Positions 54,342 through 62,492 are shown, numbered from the stretch's first letter. The stretch: DNA of 64,000 nt from Mycobacterium sp. (GCA_020438865.1 JAGQTU010000012.1:1-64000), one strand, 5' to 3'. Numbers and translations are program-made. Notes: generated by a model from the sequence alone, not told the origin.

Positions 54342-54991
54342 CGAATCGGGGTCCAGGTGTGCGCCGGCTCCGCAGCCCGCGCCGCGCCGGCGCCCGCCGA
54401 GGAGTGGCTGCGCAGCCGGTCGTCGAGGTCGGCGATCATCCGGTAGCCCGGCTCGGTGCCGGGTCGTTCGCCGTAGGTGACGTCGTTGAACGTAGTTGCC
54501 GCGCGTGCGAAGTCGTCGGCGAACCCGGGCAGCAATCCACCGGCATCCCGAGCGAGTTCGGTGGCGGTGCGACCGGGAACCGGGTTGAGCGTCCCGGCCT
54601 CCTCCAGTTGTCGGGCCACTGCCCGCAGGCGGTGCCGGATGGCTGCTACCCAATCGGCCTGGGCGGCAGCCCGTTCCGCGGTGGCCCGGTGCTCGGCTGC
54701 GGTCAGTTCGTGGGCGCCGAACAACCCGTAGTCACCGGAGCGGTTCGTGCGCATGGTGTTTCGGGCGAGCCGCACACCCACGATCAGCGCCGCCAGCATC
54801 AGGATGACCAGAACAGTGATGGTCAGCCAGCCGCCGGGCACCGTCGAGCCCTTGGCGACCAGGCGGTTGAGGAACTCGTCGATCCATTCGCCGATCCGGT
54901 CGGTGAGTGAGGCCTTCGGGTAGATCGGCTTGGCCAGCTCACGTTCGGCCGCTTCGCGCGCGGCCTCCCGGTCAATGTCGATGGCGGGCAT
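54338..54991 (-). CDS. DUF4129 membrane protein (Rv3690-like)
   Basis: 217 residues. Short N-terminal cytosolic helix, a membrane segment (about 56-78) and a DUF4129 C-terminal domain (AAAQADWVAAIRHRLRAVARQLEEAGTL, RTATELARDAG, FNDVTYGERPGT). DUF4129 is often fused to transglutaminase in MoxR clusters; no transglutaminase domain is present here. First gene of the DUF4129-DUF4350-moxR-DUF58 chain after the GPDPase-like gene. Confidence 0.88.
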   Translation of the reverse strand: MPAIDIDREAAREAAERELAKPIYPKASLTDRIGEWIDEFLNRLVAKGSTVPGGWLTITVLVILMLAALIVGVRLARNTMRTNRSGDYGLFGAHELTAAEHRATAERAAAQADWVAAIRHRLRAVARQLEEAGTLNPVPGRTATELARDAGGLLPGFADDFARAATTFNDVTYGERPGTEPGYRMIADLDDRLRSHSSAGAGAARAAEPAHTWTPIR

Positions 54992-55003
54992 GACGATCGG
55001 TCC

Positions 55004-56224
55004 TCAGCGTGCGAGCCACAGATTGTCGGTGGATTCGGTGGCGGCCGGTCCACCGGCGGCGCCGGTCTGCAGAACCAGGTCGAAAGCCTCAGCCCGAATC
55101 CTGGTGTCGGTGTACAGCAGCACCGCAACGCCGGCGGTGAACGGCGCGGTGATGATCTGGCTCACTGCCCGGCCGACGGCACCCAGCGCCGCCGCAAACA
55201 GCAGCATCCCGGACGAGGCCGCACTCGTCAGCATGATCTGGCCGGCGATGGTGAACGGGACCGACACGGCGCCCGCGATCACGGAGGCGACGACGGAGGC
55301 CAGCAGCCGGATACCGAAGATTCGCCAGAAGTGGTTGCGCACCAACTGGAACGACCGTGTGATGGACGCCATCACCGGCTTGCGTTCGAGCACTATCGCC
55401 ACCGGCGCGAACGTCAGGACGGTGAACAGGTAGGCCAGCCCGACCAGCAGCCCGAGTCCCAGTGGCAGGCCGACGATGAATGCGACGACGCCGTTGCCCG
55501 CCAACGCGACACCGACGATGATCAGCACCACCACGGTCGTCAACACCACGGCCGCAACGACTTCCAACGCGGTCAAACCGACCAGGGCCGGCAGCCGGCC
55601 GCGGACCTTGTGCCAGGCCTCCTCGATGGTGATGCTGGAGCCGAACACGGCGCGGCCCACCACCACGGTCAACATGCCGGAGAGCAGGATCGCTGCGAGC
55701 ACGGTGGCAAGCGCACCGGCGGCGGCCGAGAGCGAGGACCCGACCACCGCCGCGGTCGAAGCCGCCTCGCCCCGAAGGACTTTCAGGTTCCCGGTGAGCG
55801 CCAGCGGCCCGGTCTGCAGCAGCAGCGCCAGCACCTCGGTGATCACCACGACGATCGTGGTCAGTCCCAGCGTCGCCTTCGGGTTGGCGCGGATGTAACC
55901 GACCGCCCCGTTGAAGATGTCGCTCAACGACAGCGGACGCAGCGGGATGACACCCGGCTTGGGGGCCCACGACATCGGGGCGCCGTAGCCGGGGGGAGGA
56001 TACCCGGGCGGCGGACCGCCCGGTGGCGGGTATCCCGGCGGGGGATAGCCCGGGGACGCATGGCCGGGCGCGCCGTAGCCCGGCGGCGGATAACCGGGCG
56101 GGGGGTAGGCGGGCGGGGGATAGCCCGCGGGCGGATACCCCGGTGGCGGGTACCGGGGCGGAGCGGGCGGCTGGCCGGGCCAGCCGGGGGGTGGTTGTTG
56201 CGGGCCGGCGGGTGGTTGGGTCAC
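55004..56224 (-). CDS. Glycerophosphodiester phosphodiesterase membrane-domain protein with PPGY repeats
   Basis: 406 residues. Residues about 20-90 are a Pro/Gly/Tyr repeat (YPPPGYPPAGYPPPAYPPPG type) found in many actinobacterial septal or polar proteins. The rest has about six membrane segments with the GPDPase membrane-domain pattern (RPLSLSDIFNGAVGYIRANPKATLGL). No catalytic phosphodiesterase domain. Lies 12 nt upstream of the DUF4129 gene and begins the operon. Confidence 0.87.
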   Translation of the reverse strand: MTQPPAGPQQPPPGWPGQPPAPPRYPPPGYPPAGYPPPAYPPPGYPPPGYGAPGHASPGYPPPGYPPPGGPPPGYPPPGYGAPMSWAPKPGVIPLRPLSLSDIFNGAVGYIRANPKATLGLTTIVVVITEVLALLLQTGPLALTGNLKVLRGEAASTAAVVGSSLSAAAGALATVLAAILLSGMLTVVVGRAVFGSSITIEEAWHKVRGRLPALVGLTALEVVAAVVLTTVVVLIIVGVALAGNGVVAFIVGLPLGLGLLVGLAYLFTVLTFAPVAIVLERKPVMASITRSFQLVRNHFWRIFGIRLLASVVASVIAGAVSVPFTIAGQIMLTSAASSGMLLFAAALGAVGRAVSQIITAPFTAGVAVLLYTDTRIRAEAFDLVLQTGAAGGPAATESTDNLWLAR

Positions 56225-56322
56225 CGGCCGACGCCCCCGACGTCGATGCTCATCAGCCCATCCTGTCGGCGCGCGGGGTATTTCTCAACGTTCTGCGATC
56301 TTCGACCGGTAGCGTCTGCCCC

Positions 56323-56787
56323 ATGGCGGAGCTCAAAGACCGGCTCAGATCCGATCTCACCGAGGCGATGAAAAGCCAGGACAAGTTGCGTACGGCGACG
56401 CTGCGCATGCTGCTGGCGGCGATCCAGACCGAGGAGGTCTCCGGGAAGGCGGCGCGCGAACTCACCGACGAGGACGTGCTCAAGGTGCTGGCCAGGGAGT
56501 CCAAGAAGCGCGGTGAAGCGGCCGAGATATACACCCAGAACGGCCGGGGCGAACTGGCCGCCGAGGAGCACGCCGAGGCCCGCATCATCGACGAGTACCT
56601 GCCCACCCCGCTCACCGAGGCGGAGGTGGCCGACGTGGTGGACACCGCGATCGCTCAGGTCGCCGAGGAGATCGGGGAGCGTCCATCGGCCAAGCAGATG
56701 GGGCTGGTGATGAAGGCGGCCACCGCGATCGCCGCGGGCAAGGCCGACGGCGCACGGTTGTCCGCGGCGGTGCGCGACCGGTTGTAG
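56323..56787 (+). CDS. YqeY/GatB-like domain protein (Rv3688c-like)
   Basis: 154 residues from ATG 56323. Typical YqeY pattern: LKDRLRSDLTEAMKSQDKLRTATLRMLLAAIQ and the C-terminal QMGLVMKAATAIAAGKADGARLSAAVRDRL, homologous to the tail of GatB. Proposed to bind tRNA or amidotransferase partners; not essential in general. Divergent from the GPDPase-like gene. Confidence 0.9.
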   Translation: MAELKDRLRSDLTEAMKSQDKLRTATLRMLLAAIQTEEVSGKAARELTDEDVLKVLARESKKRGEAAEIYTQNGRGELAAEEHAEARIIDEYLPTPLTEAEVADVVDTAIAQVAEEIGERPSAKQMGLVMKAATAIAAGKADGARLSAAVRDRL

Positions 56788-56794
56788 AACCCCC

Positions 56795-56819
56795 GTTTCC
56801 CTCGCTGACATGGGGGTAC
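56795..56819 (+). promoter_or_regulatory. SigF-type promoter before the F420 oxidoreductase remnant
   Basis: GTTT (56795-56798), 15-bp spacer, GGGTAC (56814-56819). The mycobacterial SigF pattern is GTTT-N15-17-GGGTA(T). The ATG at 56829 would be about 3 nt past the start site, giving an almost leaderless transcript. Confidence 0.6.
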
Positions 56820-56828
56820 CCGTCGCGG

Positions 56829-57807
56829 ATGACACGTTTCGGGTACACGTTGATGACAGAGCAGAGCGGCCCTAAAGAGCTTGTGCGGTATGCCGTTTCG
56901 GCCGAGCGGGTCGGGTTTGACTTCGAGGTGTCCAGTGACCACTTCTCCCCGTGGCTCGCCGCACAAGGCCACGCACCCAATGCCTGGACCCTGCTGGGCG
57001 CGGTGGCCCACGCCACCGAACGGGTGGACCTCTACACGTATGTGACCTGCCCGACGATGCGCTACCACCCGGCGCTCGTCGCCCAGCAGGCCGCAACGGT
57101 GCAGATCCTGGCCGACGGGCGCTTCACGCTCGGGGTGGGCAGCGGTGAGAACCTCAACGAGCATGTGGTGGGCCGGGGCTGGCCGTCGGTGCAACGCCGC
57201 CACGACATGCTGGCCGAGGCGATCGTGATCATCCGGCGGCTGCTGAGCGGGGAACTCGTCGACCACAAGGGCGAGTACTTCGAGGTCGACTCGGCCCGCA
57301 TCTGGGATGTGCCGGAGGTGCCGGTGGGTATTGGCGTCGCCGTGTCCGGGCAGCGTTCGCTCGACGCCTTCGCCACCGTCGGCGACCACATGATCGCGGT
57401 CGAACCCGACGGCAAGCTCGTCGACGGCTGGCATAGCGCCCGGCAGGCCACCGGCCTGGCCGGCGGCGGCCGGGTGATCGGACAGATCCCGGTGTGCTGG
57501 GACCCCGACCACGACGCGGCGTGCACATGAGCAGTTCCGGTGGTTCGGTGGGGGCTGGGCGGTCAACGCCGACCTGCCCACCCCGGCCGGGTTCGCCGGC
57601 GCCACCCGGTTCGTCACCCCCGAGGCGGTGGCCGAGAGCATTCCGTGCGGACCCGACCTGGACGCCATCGTCGAATCGGTGAACGCGTACCGGGACGCCG
57701 GGTTCACCGAAATCGCGCTGGTCCAGGTCGGCGACGACGGGCAGGAGGCGTTCTTGAAGGAAGCCGCCGGCCCGCTGCTGGACAAGCTGCGCGACGCTGC
57801 GAGCTGA
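56829..57807 (+). pseudogene. F420-dependent LLM-class oxidoreductase, frameshifted
   Basis: Frame 1 (56829-57530) encodes MTRFGYTLMTEQSGPKELV through QIPVCWDPDHDAAC, matching the FGD-like LLM class F420 oxidoreductases (TIGR03557 type). It stops at a TGA at 57528-57530. The missing C-terminus continues in another frame from 57523 (AHEQFRWFGGGWAVNADLP through LLDKLRDAAS, stop 57805-57807). The break near 57516-57524 fits loss of a few bases (expected A-A-V-R-R-A-H). The rest is intact, so the damage is recent or an assembly error. Preceded by a SigF-type promoter. Confidence 0.85.
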
Positions 57808-57832
57808 GCGTTCTCCCTTTGCCGCGGAGGGT

Positions 57833-57857
57833 GTTTGGGGATGGCGGCTCAGGGTAT
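57833..57857 (+). promoter_or_regulatory. SigF-type promoter of the manganese catalase gene
   Basis: GTTT (57833-57836), 15-bp spacer, GGGTAT (57852-57857): an exact match to the SigF pattern. The catalase ATG lies 42 nt downstream, after a G-rich ribosome site (TAGGGGG). Confidence 0.75.
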
Positions 57858-57898
57858 GCGGGCCGAATCCCACACAGCCGAAATCAGTAGGGGGCTAG

Positions 57899-58792
57899 AT
57901 GTTCGTTCACAACAAGGACCTTCAATTCGAGGTACGGGTCAACGAGCCCGACCCGCGCTTCGCCAAGTTGCTGCAGGAGCAGTTCGGCGGCGCGAATGGC
58001 GAATTGAAGGCCGCGATGCAGTACTTCACCCAGGCATTCGTCCTGCGCGGCAAGAACCCGAAGATGTACGACCTATTCATGGACATCGCGACCGAGGAGC
58101 TCAGTCACCTCGAGATGGTCGGCTCGATGATCACCATGCTGCTCGACGGATTGAACGATGATCTGAAGGCCGCCAACGAGAAGTGCGACTGGATGCCGGC
58201 GATGTCCAGCGCGGACGGCCGCGATTCGGTCATCCACGAGGTGGCGATGAACCCGCTGTACCTGGTTCTCACCGGTGGCGGGCCGGACGTGAGCAACTCC
58301 GTGGGCGTTCCGTGGAGCGGCGCGTACGTCAACGCCAACGGCGACCCGTCGGTCGATCTGCGCAGCAACCTCGCCGCCGAGTCGCGCGCCAAGATCGTCT
58401 ACGAGTACCTCAAGCAGTTTACCGACGATCCGGGTGTCCAGGACACCCTCACGTTCCTCATGACCCGGGAAGTGGCGCACTACCAACAGTTCACCGCCGC
58501 CATCAACGAGTTACCGGTGAACTTCCCGCCCGGTCACCTCGCTGGTGACGACCGGTTCCAGAACGTCGCGTTCAAAATGTCCAACGGCGACGGTGATGTC
58601 CGCGGCCCGTGGAACGAGGGTCAGGGTCCGTGGCCGGACGGGATGGAGTGGCAGTACGTGTCCAACCCCACTGAGCAGTGGTTAGGCAGCGACATCCGGG
58701 AGAACAAGGGCGACCAGCGCAGCCCCGGCGGGACGCCACATGTCGACAGCGAGAAGCCGTTCACACATGAACAGCGCGTCGCGACAAGCTGA
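57899..58792 (+). CDS. Manganese catalase
   Basis: 297 residues from ATG 57899. Ferritin-like four-helix bundle with dimanganese ligands E35 (NGELKAAMQY), E66/E67 and H70 (TEELSHLEM), E161 (AAESRAKIVYE) and H194 (REVAHYQQF). Decomposes hydrogen peroxide without haem. Driven by a SigF-type promoter; homologous genes are known SigF targets in M. smegmatis. Followed by a strong bidirectional terminator shared with the convergent hemerythrin gene. Confidence 0.94.
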   Translation: MFVHNKDLQFEVRVNEPDPRFAKLLQEQFGGANGELKAAMQYFTQAFVLRGKNPKMYDLFMDIATEELSHLEMVGSMITMLLDGLNDDLKAANEKCDWMPAMSSADGRDSVIHEVAMNPLYLVLTGGGPDVSNSVGVPWSGAYVNANGDPSVDLRSNLAAESRAKIVYEYLKQFTDDPGVQDTLTFLMTREVAHYQQFTAAINELPVNFPPGHLAGDDRFQNVAFKMSNGDGDVRGPWNEGQGPWPDGMEWQYVSNPTEQWLGSDIRENKGDQRSPGGTPHVDSEKPFTHEQRVATS

Positions 58793-58799
58793 TTCGGCC

Positions 58800-58842
58800 C
58801 GACGAGAAGCCGGCTCTGCTTGGCGCAGAGCCGGTCTCGTCG
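58800..58842. terminator. Bidirectional terminator hairpin between catalase and hemerythrin genes
   Basis: CGACGAGA-a-GCCGGCTCTGC (58800-58819) pairs with GCAGAGCCGG-TCTCGTCG (58825-58842): 18 bp with a single bulge and a 5-nt loop. It sits between convergent stops (58792 and 58847). Confidence 0.85.
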
Positions 58843-58846
58843 TTGC

Positions 58847-59431
58847 TCAGCGAACCTGCGGGTCGGGTGGATTGTCCGCCGACCGCCCACTGACGGCATC
58901 GCGGATATGGTCCACGGCCGCCGCGCCGGCGCCCATCGTCTTCTGTACCAGCGAGTTGGCCGGGGTGTCGGGATGCGGCCGCGTCGGCGCGACCTTCCTT
59001 GCCGCGGCGAGCTTCTCGCCGAGCTGTTCGAGTTCGTCGGAGCTCACCGCGGCAGCGAACAGCGGCCACACGACCTCCTGCTCGTAGGCGATGTGCTCGC
59101 GGCCCGCCTTGATGAACTCCTCAAGGGCGTCGTGGTATTCGACTTCGCCCGGGCGGCCGTCCTCGAGGCGCTGGAGCAGCTTCTTGCCCTCCTGTTCCTG
59201 GGCGACGGCGGCGTCGGCCAGCTCGTCACCGTTGTCCAACACCCTCCGAACCGCCGGCCAGAACCACTGCTCCTCGATGGCCTCGTGCTGCGATTCGGCG
59301 ATCACCAGGTTGGTCACCATCGTATCCAGGCCGCTGCGAACCGCTCCGGTGCCCTTCGGGGCGCCGTCGAGCACCTCGAACATGCCAACCACGCTCTCGT
59401 GATCAGCGCGCAGAAAGCTCAATGCATCCAT
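58847..59431 (-). CDS. Hemerythrin HHE-domain protein
   Basis: 194 residues. Diiron ligands of the hemerythrin bundle: H11 (RADHESVVG), H49 and E53 (SQHEAIEEQWFWP) and H113 and E117 (REHIAYEQEVVWP). The C-terminal 50 residues form a charged tail outside the bundle. Mycobacterial hemerythrin-like proteins of this type influence peroxide resistance and are SigF-dependent. Its upstream region carries a perfect SigF-type promoter. Confidence 0.9.
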   Translation of the reverse strand: MDALSFLRADHESVVGMFEVLDGAPKGTGAVRSGLDTMVTNLVIAESQHEAIEEQWFWPAVRRVLDNGDELADAAVAQEQEGKKLLQRLEDGRPGEVEYHDALEEFIKAGREHIAYEQEVVWPLFAAAVSSDELEQLGEKLAAARKVAPTRPHPDTPANSLVQKTMGAGAAAVDHIRDAVSGRSADNPPDPQVR

Positions 59432-59468
59432 CGTATCCCCGCTTCATTGTTGTCTCCGTCACGCGCTG

Positions 59469-59493
59469 ATACCCAGCCTGGTGGGGTTGAAAC
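59469..59493 (-). promoter_or_regulatory. SigF-type promoter of the hemerythrin gene
   Basis: On the minus strand GTTT (59490-59493), 15-bp spacer, GGGTAT (59469-59474). Exact match to the SigF pattern, about 37 nt before the hemerythrin ATG, with a GGGGA ribosome site between. Confidence 0.75.
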
Positions 59494-59520
59494 GCTGGCC
59501 GACGGGCTACCCCGTCGCCC

Positions 59521-59685
59521 ATGACCGAGCGCACGTCAGACGAGGACGATATGGCCGACTACACCGACGACCACCAGGATGCGCCGATAAGCGACGCTGC
59601 CGACAAGGTACGGGACGGCGGAAGCTCCATCGACGAGATGACACCCGACGTGCAGACCGGCCAGGATCAGGAACCGCCCGACTGA
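59521..59685 (+). CDS. 54-residue acidic protein
   Basis: ATG 59521 to TGA 59683-59685 encodes MTERTSDEDDMADYTDD, then HQDAPISDAADKVRDGGS and SIDEMTPDVQTGQDQEPPD. About one third of the residues are Asp or Glu. It ends 19 nt inside the convergent downstream gene. No family recognised; small acidic hydrophilic proteins of this kind are common in mycobacterial stress regulons. The ribosome site is weak, so expression needs testing. Confidence 0.5.
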   Translation: MTERTSDEDDMADYTDDHQDAPISDAADKVRDGGSSIDEMTPDVQTGQDQEPPD

Positions 59686-60386
59686 GACGCCGAGGCGGCG
59701 TCGCGGCCCTCACGGCTGCTGCGGTACGCGATGGAGCGCAGGTCCCGGAGCCAGTCCGGCCACACCTGGACATCGGCGGCGGTGTACCGGACCGGATCGA
59801 AGGACACGTCGTGGTGGTGCTCCTCGGCGGCGGGGATGACCTCGGTGAGGCTCAGCCGGGCCAGCGGCTCGAAGTCCGCGGTGCCACGGGCCTGCTCGAC
59901 CGTGAATTCGATTCCACCACGGCCGATGACGTCGGTGATGGTGTCAAGCGCCAGGCCGCGGGCATCGATGGAGGTGGCGGTACGGGCGCGCACCCACCAC
60001 AACTCGTCACTGCACCGTAGCGGCACCAGACTGGAGTACACCGCGTCGGACCACCTGGTCACCGGGCGTAGCAACACCCGGTTGCCCACCCAGGAGCCGG
60101 TGCCGACCCCGGCCGTCGCCAGCAGGACGTCCCACGGGGTGGCCGCGAAGGCCGCGGGCGGCATCCGCCACGCCAGGCCCGCGGCGTCCGGCAGCGCACC
60201 CGGGGTGCCGACGGCCTTGGAGAGGCGGCCGACTATCGCACCGGACTCGACCGGTAGCCCCTCGGTCGGCGGGGCCAGCCGTTCGATCGAGCCGTGCGCC
60301 AGCACCCCCGTTGGATGGAACAGCCTGCGGTGCCGTAGAGCAGCGCCGGCCTGGATCGGCACGGCGGCGATGTCGGAAGCCTTCAT
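59667..60386 (-). CDS. Conserved actinobacterial protein of unknown function
   Basis: 239 residues from ATG 60386 (MKASDIAAVPIQAG). Notable segments: RHRRLFHPTGVLAHGSIERLAPP, VGRLSKAVGTPGALPDAAGLAWRMP and EEHHHDVSFDPVRYT. No signal peptide or membrane segment. The order 'RLSK..G.PG..PD..G.AWRM' is shared by a mycobacterial family whose database names (for example phosphodiesterase) I do not trust. Several late histidines could bind metal. Divergent from the HemK-like gene. Confidence 0.7.
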   Translation of the reverse strand: MKASDIAAVPIQAGAALRHRRLFHPTGVLAHGSIERLAPPTEGLPVESGAIVGRLSKAVGTPGALPDAAGLAWRMPPAAFAATPWDVLLATAGVGTGSWVGNRVLLRPVTRWSDAVYSSLVPLRCSDELWWVRARTATSIDARGLALDTITDVIGRGGIEFTVEQARGTADFEPLARLSLTEVIPAAEEHHHDVSFDPVRYTAADVQVWPDWLRDLRSIAYRSSREGRDAASASQSGGS

Positions 60387-60453
60387 GGGACAAAGCTTCC
60401 CGGCACATCGGCCGGGCAAACCTGTCGCGCCGCAGCAGATGGAACACACCGGG

Positions 60454-60478
60454 GTTTAGCGAAGCGCAATTCGGGCAT
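60454..60478 (+). promoter_or_regulatory. Near-consensus SigF promoter before the methyltransferase/CDGSH operon
   Basis: GTTT (60454-60457), 15-bp spacer, GGGCAT (60473-60478): one mismatch from GGGTAT. The ATG at 60529 follows 50 nt later with AAAGG just before it. Confidence 0.5.
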
Positions 60479-60528
60479 TTATCCCAGGCGACTGCGCAGC
60501 ACCCCGGCGCAGACTTCCCGAAAGGCCA

Positions 60529-61227
60529 ATGTTGACAACCCTGTACGACGACCTGCGGGCGCCAGGTGCCGCAGGCTCCGGTGTCTATGCACCACAGCAT
60601 GATTCGTTGCTCCTGATCGCGGCCATGCAACGCGCCAATGCGGTGCGCGGGCGGGCTGTGCTCGACCTGTGTACCGGAAGCGGGGTGGTGGCCATCGCCG
60701 CCGCCCGCCTGGGCGCCCGGCATGTCACCGCCTTCGACATCTGCCCGGACGCGGTGCGTTGCGCGCGGGCGAACGCCGCGTCGGCCGATGTCACCGTCGA
60801 AACCCGGCTTGGCGGTTGGGAGCCCGCGCTGGGAGCCGGCCCGTATGACCTCGTCGTGTCCAATCCGCCCTATGTGCCAACGGGTCCCGATGCTCATCTC
60901 GAGGAGATACCCGGTGCGGCGGGGCCGGCATGGGCGTGGAATGCGGGTGTGGACGGCAGGTTGGTGCTCGATCCGCTGTGCGATGCGGCGCCGGCGTTGC
61001 TCGACGACGAGGGCACGATGCTGATCGTACAGTCGGAATTCGCCGACGCCGACCAGACGGTCCGTCGCCTGAACCACCGGGGCCTTCGCGCCGAAGTGCA
61101 TATGAGGCAATTGATCCCGTTCGGTCCGGTGATGCACGCGCGTGCGCCCTGGCTGGAGAGCACCGGCCGACTGCCGATCGGTCGTCGCGAGGAGGAACTC
61201 GTCGTGATCCGGGCCCAGAAGCCATGA
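60529..61227 (+). CDS. HemK-like SAM-dependent methyltransferase
   Basis: 232 residues from ATG 60529. SAM motif VLDLCTGSGVVAIAAARLGARHVTAFDI and the catalytic motif SNPPYVPTG, the NPPY signature of enzymes that methylate amide or amine nitrogen (HemK/PrmC, MTQ2, PrmA-like). It lacks the N-terminal helical domain of PrmC, so it is the short HemK2-like form. Its TGA overlaps the ATG of the CDGSH gene. Substrate unknown. Confidence 0.88.
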   Translation: MLTTLYDDLRAPGAAGSGVYAPQHDSLLLIAAMQRANAVRGRAVLDLCTGSGVVAIAAARLGARHVTAFDICPDAVRCARANAASADVTVETRLGGWEPALGAGPYDLVVSNPPYVPTGPDAHLEEIPGAAGPAWAWNAGVDGRLVLDPLCDAAPALLDDEGTMLIVQSEFADADQTVRRLNHRGLRAEVHMRQLIPFGPVMHARAPWLESTGRLPIGRREEELVVIRAQKP

Positions 61228-61445
61228 GTGCCGACGAGGTACGCGCGGTGCGGATCGTGGCCAATGGTCCGATCATGGTCGAGGGGCCGGCGCGGATCGA
61301 AATGCCGGACGGCTCGGTGGTCGAATCCGACCGGTTCATGGTCGCGATCTGCACCTGCCGGCGCAGCAAGAGCTATCCGCTGTGCGACACCAGTCACCGC
61401 CGCCGGTGTCGCGGCGAGGAGGAGTCAGCCCAGCGGCCGGCGTAG
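61224..61445 (+). CDS. CDGSH-type iron-sulfur protein
   Basis: 73 residues from ATG 61224, overlapping the methyltransferase stop. The cluster-binding motif is C43-x-C45 ... P-L-C54-D-x2-H58 (CTCRRSKSYPLCDTSH), the mitoNEET-type CDGSH signature with an expected [2Fe-2S] cluster. No membrane anchor, so cytosolic. Likely an electron donor or cluster donor for a partner. Its 3' end overlaps the convergent diiron-oxidase gene by 21 nt. Confidence 0.93.
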   Translation: MSADEVRAVRIVANGPIMVEGPARIEMPDGSVVESDRFMVAICTCRRSKSYPLCDTSHRRRCRGEEESAQRPA

Positions 61446-62444
61446 CGACGTCTCACCGGAGCGCCAGCACCGCATCAGGTGATCGGCCAACCGGCTCTCC
61501 ACCACCTCGTGGGCGCGGATGCCGAACACCACATCGCGGTCCAGTGCGGGCTCGCGGCGCACCAGATCGCCGACCACGTCGGTTCGCACCACCTGCTCGT
61601 GCACCGCATCGGCCGCCACGTGCTCGCGATAGAACCGGACGCACGCCTCGGGGGCGTCCATCCGCTCGAGTGCGTCCACCAACCGGCGTGAGCCGGGCGA
61701 GGAGGTGATCTCGGTGGACGCGAAGTGGCCGATCACCGCACCGCGATGGGCGCGGTGCAGGCCGAACAACGACATCAGGTTCACTACGGCAAGGGTTTCG
61801 GCCGGCACCGCATCGATGTAGCCGAGGTAGTTCGCGTCCAGGTCGGCGGCGACCATGAGGTCGACGAACAGCTGCTGATGCACCTGATCCCCGCGGCCCC
61901 CGCCGAACTCGTCGAACTCGACGGCGACGAAGGCCGCCTTGGCCTGCCCGGTCAACCGGGGGATGGCCCAGGCGTGCGGATCGCCCTCCTTGAGGTGGTA
62001 CAGGGAGCGGTGCACGAAGTACTCGCACATCTGCTCCCAGGTGCCCTGCGAGCGAAGGAAGTACGAGGGCCCCGAACCGTCGATCGGCTCGATCGACAGC
62101 CGCTCCATCTCGGCGTCGGCCGTTGCTTCCGTTTCGATTTCGCCGACATCCCGCTGCACGGCGCTCAGGAATGCGTCCTCGAGTTGGGCGCGCAGGTGCA
62201 GTAGGCCCGGGTTCCACTCCCAGCCGGCGTCCACCCCGGCGAAGCCGCGGTAGTGCAGCTCGTAGCAGACGTACAGCGTCAGTTGGACGTCGATCCCGTA
62301 CGGATCGGAGTCGTGGATCGAGGCTTCGATGCGGTTGAGGTGGGTGCGCGGAGCGCGCTCGGTGAGCAGATCCAGCACAGCCATCGACAACGGTCCCCGA
62401 GCGCTCGGCAAAGCCGGCTCGAGGGCGATGGGGGCAAATGACAC
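61425..62444 (-). CDS. Haem-oxygenase-like diiron enzyme (iron-containing redox enzyme family)
   Basis: 339 residues. Family signature VEFDEFGGGRGDQVHQQLF (E176, E179 and H189) and FYREHVAADAVHEQ (E274, H275, H282); E137 and H145/H150 in the preceding helices are further ligand candidates. The fold family (HDO) includes UndA, BesC and SznF, which oxidise fatty acids, amino acids or N-hydroxylated amines with O2. The substrate here is unknown. Convergent with and overlapping the CDGSH gene. Candidate degenerate SigF promoter upstream. Confidence 0.88.
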   Translation of the reverse strand: MSFAPIALEPALPSARGPLSMAVLDLLTERAPRTHLNRIEASIHDSDPYGIDVQLTLYVCYELHYRGFAGVDAGWEWNPGLLHLRAQLEDAFLSAVQRDVGEIETEATADAEMERLSIEPIDGSGPSYFLRSQGTWEQMCEYFVHRSLYHLKEGDPHAWAIPRLTGQAKAAFVAVEFDEFGGGRGDQVHQQLFVDLMVAADLDANYLGYIDAVPAETLAVVNLMSLFGLHRAHRGAVIGHFASTEITSSPGSRRLVDALERMDAPEACVRFYREHVAADAVHEQVVRTDVVGDLVRREPALDRDVVFGIRAHEVVESRLADHLMRCWRSGETSLRRPLG

Positions 62445-62454
62445 CTAGGGCTTT

Positions 62455-62480
62455 TTCCCGCGCCCCGCGTGAGCTAAACC
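62455..62480 (-). promoter_or_regulatory. Weak SigF-like promoter of the diiron-enzyme gene
   Basis: On the minus strand GTTT (62477-62480), 16-bp spacer, GGGAAA (62455-62460). The -10 deviates from GGGTAT at two positions, so this is only suggestive. Confidence 0.25.
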
Positions 62481-62492
62481 CCTTGTGTCACA

